In this document: one piece after another, positions 48,075 through 48,998 of the stretch
Layout of the letters: each line of letters opens with the position of its first letter
Numbering within the stretch: the first letter of the stretch is position 1
Assembly: GCF_007786445.1 (NCBI RefSeq)
Contig: NZ_VNJI01000056.1
Span: forward strand, 1 to 48,998
Length of the DNA stretch: 48,998 nucleotides
DNA from: Paenibacillus cremeus
GTDB taxonomy: Bacteria > Bacillota > Bacilli > Paenibacillales > NBRC-103111
Direction: 5' to 3'
Position numbers and translations under genes: made by a program
The notes under the pieces: generated by a model
Databases searched by the model: none
The model's input: only the letters and a program-made list of their open reading frames with translations
Told to the model about the DNA's origin: nothing

Positions 48075-48254
48075 TCACTCAATAGCTAACCCTTCTAAAT
48101 CCTCGATGTGAATCCGCACATTCGCTTTCCGAACAACGATATTTCCGTTTTCCAAAATAAATGCGATCTGGTCACCCTCGTTCAGATTAAGCATATCCCG
48201 AATCCGTTTTGGAACAGTAATTTGTCCTTTCGAACTGATTGTCGATAGTTTCAT
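48075..48254 (-). CDS. AbrB/MazE/SpoVT-type DNA-binding protein, 59 aa
   Basis: MKLSTISSKGQITVPKRIRD then MLNLNEGDQIAFILENGNIV and VRKANVRIHIEDLEGLAIE. The swapped-hairpin beta-barrel signature GQITVPKRIRD...L.L..GD.I.F is complete. Such short proteins are often antitoxins of type II systems. No toxin is seen: the DNA downstream encodes only the broken CBO0543-type gene. GGAAGGGGAAA precedes the ATG. The alternative frame just after the stop would continue SEEIAREAKRDF, so the 3' end may also have suffered a frameshift. AT-rich relative to the neighbours. Confidence 0.85.
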   Translation of the reverse strand: MKLSTISSKGQITVPKRIRDMLNLNEGDQIAFILENGNIVVRKANVRIHIEDLEGLAIE

Positions 48255-48331
48255 GATGATTTCCCCTTCCCAGCTGATCTTTACTGCTTATGTTCAAAAT
48301 GCTAGCGGTCAATGCTTCCATTGCCAGCTAG

Positions 48332-48460
48332 CTGGCCGGACCTTTCAGGCCGCTGAGCGTGGACAGGACTAGCGCGGCGACGGTGGACTACACCGAGGTA
48401 CCGAAGCTGCTGATTACGGAACTGGCTCCCGCTCTCCGTTTGCGGGGGGGCGGTTGCTTT
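48332..48460 (+). other. GC-rich island, possible remnant of a coding region
   Basis: A GC-rich block inside AT-rich flanks. One frame reads SVDRTSAATVDYTEVPKLLI then TELAPALRLR without a ribosome site or an accepted start, and soon runs into AT-rich promoter DNA. It looks like the tail of a lost gene, but I cannot name it. Confidence 0.3.
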
Positions 48461-48488
48461 CTTAATATGTTCTTACGCAAAAAAGAGC

Positions 48489-48518
48489 TTGCTTTGCATT
48501 CTGGGTATGTGTTATATT
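48489..48518 (+). promoter_or_regulatory. rrn promoter P1
   Basis: -35 TTGCTT (48489-48494), 18-base spacer, -10 TATATT (48513-48518). First of three similar promoters upstream of 16S. Confidence 0.6.
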
Positions 48519-48586
48519 ACTTTTCGCTGTCACGAACGGTGGCGGTGAGATGTGAAAAGTGGTCGAAATGGATTGAAAAAAACCAC

Positions 48587-48616
48587 TTGCACTCGAGTGA
48601 ATGAATATGGTATATT
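48587..48616 (+). promoter_or_regulatory. rrn promoter P2
   Basis: -35 TTGCAC (48587-48592), 18-base spacer, -10 TATATT (48611-48616), followed by GTCACTCCGGCCG. Confidence 0.75.
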
Positions 48617-48717
48617 GTCACTCCGGCCGTTGAACGGCAGGGATGCAGCGGAACTTAAGAGAGTAATCTTGATCTGAATCAAGCGGAATTGTCCCTCGAA
48701 TTGGAAAAAAGAAAAGC

Positions 48718-48747
48718 TTGCAAAGCTCCTAAGCAATATGATATATT
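48718..48747 (+). promoter_or_regulatory. rrn promoter P3
   Basis: -35 TTGCAA (48718-48723), 18-base spacer, -10 TATATT (48742-48747). It shares with P2 the 3' part ATATTGTCACTCCGGCCG, so P2 and P3 arose by duplication. Confidence 0.75.
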
Positions 48748-48784
48748 GTCACTCCGGCCGCTGAAGAGCGGTGAGGAAATAAAT

Positions 48785-48803
48785 TGCCCTTTGAAAACTG
48801 AAC
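48785..48803 (+). promoter_or_regulatory. boxA-like antitermination sequence of the rrn leader
   Basis: TGCCCTTTGAAAACTGAAC matches the Bacillales rrn leader boxA (TGCTCTTTGAAAACT). NusB/NusE bind here to prevent early termination in rRNA operons. Confidence 0.7.
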
Positions 48804-48877
48804 ATCGAGTGAGTGCAATAAATAAGAGAATGCAAATTCTCGCCAGTAGTAAATTTTTGAGCACAATCAGCTTTTCT

Positions 48878-48998
48878 TTAATGGAGAGTTTGATCCTGGC
48901 TCAGGACGAACGCTGGCGGCGTGCCTAATACATGCAAGTCGAGCGAGGGTCTTCGGACCCTAGCGGCGGACGGGTGAGTAACACGTAGGCAACCTGCC
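48878..48998 (+). rRNA. rrs: 16S ribosomal RNA, 5' part
   Basis: Begins about seven bases before AGAGTTTGATCCTGGCTCAG (E. coli position 8) and continues through GACGAACGCTGGCGGCGTGC and the first variable region, up to the window end. The mature 5' end is placed by analogy with E. coli numbering and may differ by a few bases. Confidence 0.97.

Noticed and set aside
48332..48604. Plus-strand frame of 81 codons before the rrn promoters
   Set aside because: It runs into the rrn promoter P1 and AT-rich DNA and has no ribosome site; only the GC-rich first part may be a gene remnant.

Overview
The window looks like the chromosome of a spore-forming, Gram-positive bacterium of the Paenibacillus type. 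The evidence is a spore small acid-soluble protein (SspI), a YjcZ-type spore protein, YheC/D and CotSA-like coat genes, strong AGGAGG-type ribosome sites, S-layer homology (SLH) modules, a copper-amine-oxidase N-terminal domain (very common in Paenibacillus) and a ccpN-yqfL pair arranged as in Bacillus. Coding regions are clearly GC-rich, with GC-rich third positions. The window runs from the 5S end of one rRNA operon to the 16S start of the next one, both on the + strand, so it is the roughly 47 kb between two co-oriented rrn operons.

Layout. 1-1750: end of 5S rRNA, 16 tRNA genes and terminators. 1762-6487: deacetylase lipoprotein, TSUP permease and class II fructose-bisphosphatase (glpX) on the minus strand, divergent from ccpN and the pyruvate phosphate dikinase regulator; this is a gluconeogenesis control node. 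6590-11625: a molybdenum-cofactor cluster (cytochrome-b/molybdopterin fusion oxidoreductase, MOSC protein, mobA, moaA, moeA). 11699-16593: YjcZ, a cell-wall NlpC/P60 hydrolase, an Eis-like acetyltransferase, a MORN-repeat surface protein and a secreted protein of unknown function. 16813-21642: a seven-gene envelope-stress operon, liaI-pspA-pspC-pspA-liaF-liaS-liaR. 21666-28863: small genes, zwf, a cyclase-family hydrolase, an exported metallophosphoesterase and prfC. 28971-30874: coat glycosyltransferase and YheC/D ATP-grasp protein. 31100-33307: an OmpR/EnvZ-type two-component pair.

33643-41604 is the most striking part. A 2023-residue secreted pectinase carries a pectin methylesterase (CE8) and a pectate lyase (PL1), with an X2 module between them, six FN3 domains, a Big_2 domain, and a cohesin, a FIVAR and a dockerin module at its C-terminus. 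The next gene encodes a protein with an N-terminal cohesin and three C-terminal SLH domains. Together they look like a two-gene, wall-anchored, cellulosome-like pectin-degrading complex.

41891-46089: a LacI-family regulator followed by an oxidoreductase-ThuA-oxidoreductase sugar operon. 46225-47419: sspI and ysgA, divergent. 47549-48254: an AbrB-type protein and a frameshifted CBO0543-family gene. 48489-48998: three tandem rrn promoters, a boxA and the start of 16S rRNA.

Two transcription factors (ccpN and the LacI protein) appear to start at the rare codon ATC. Several genes under 60 codons were found by eye (YjcZ, a 29-residue membrane peptide, the AbrB protein).
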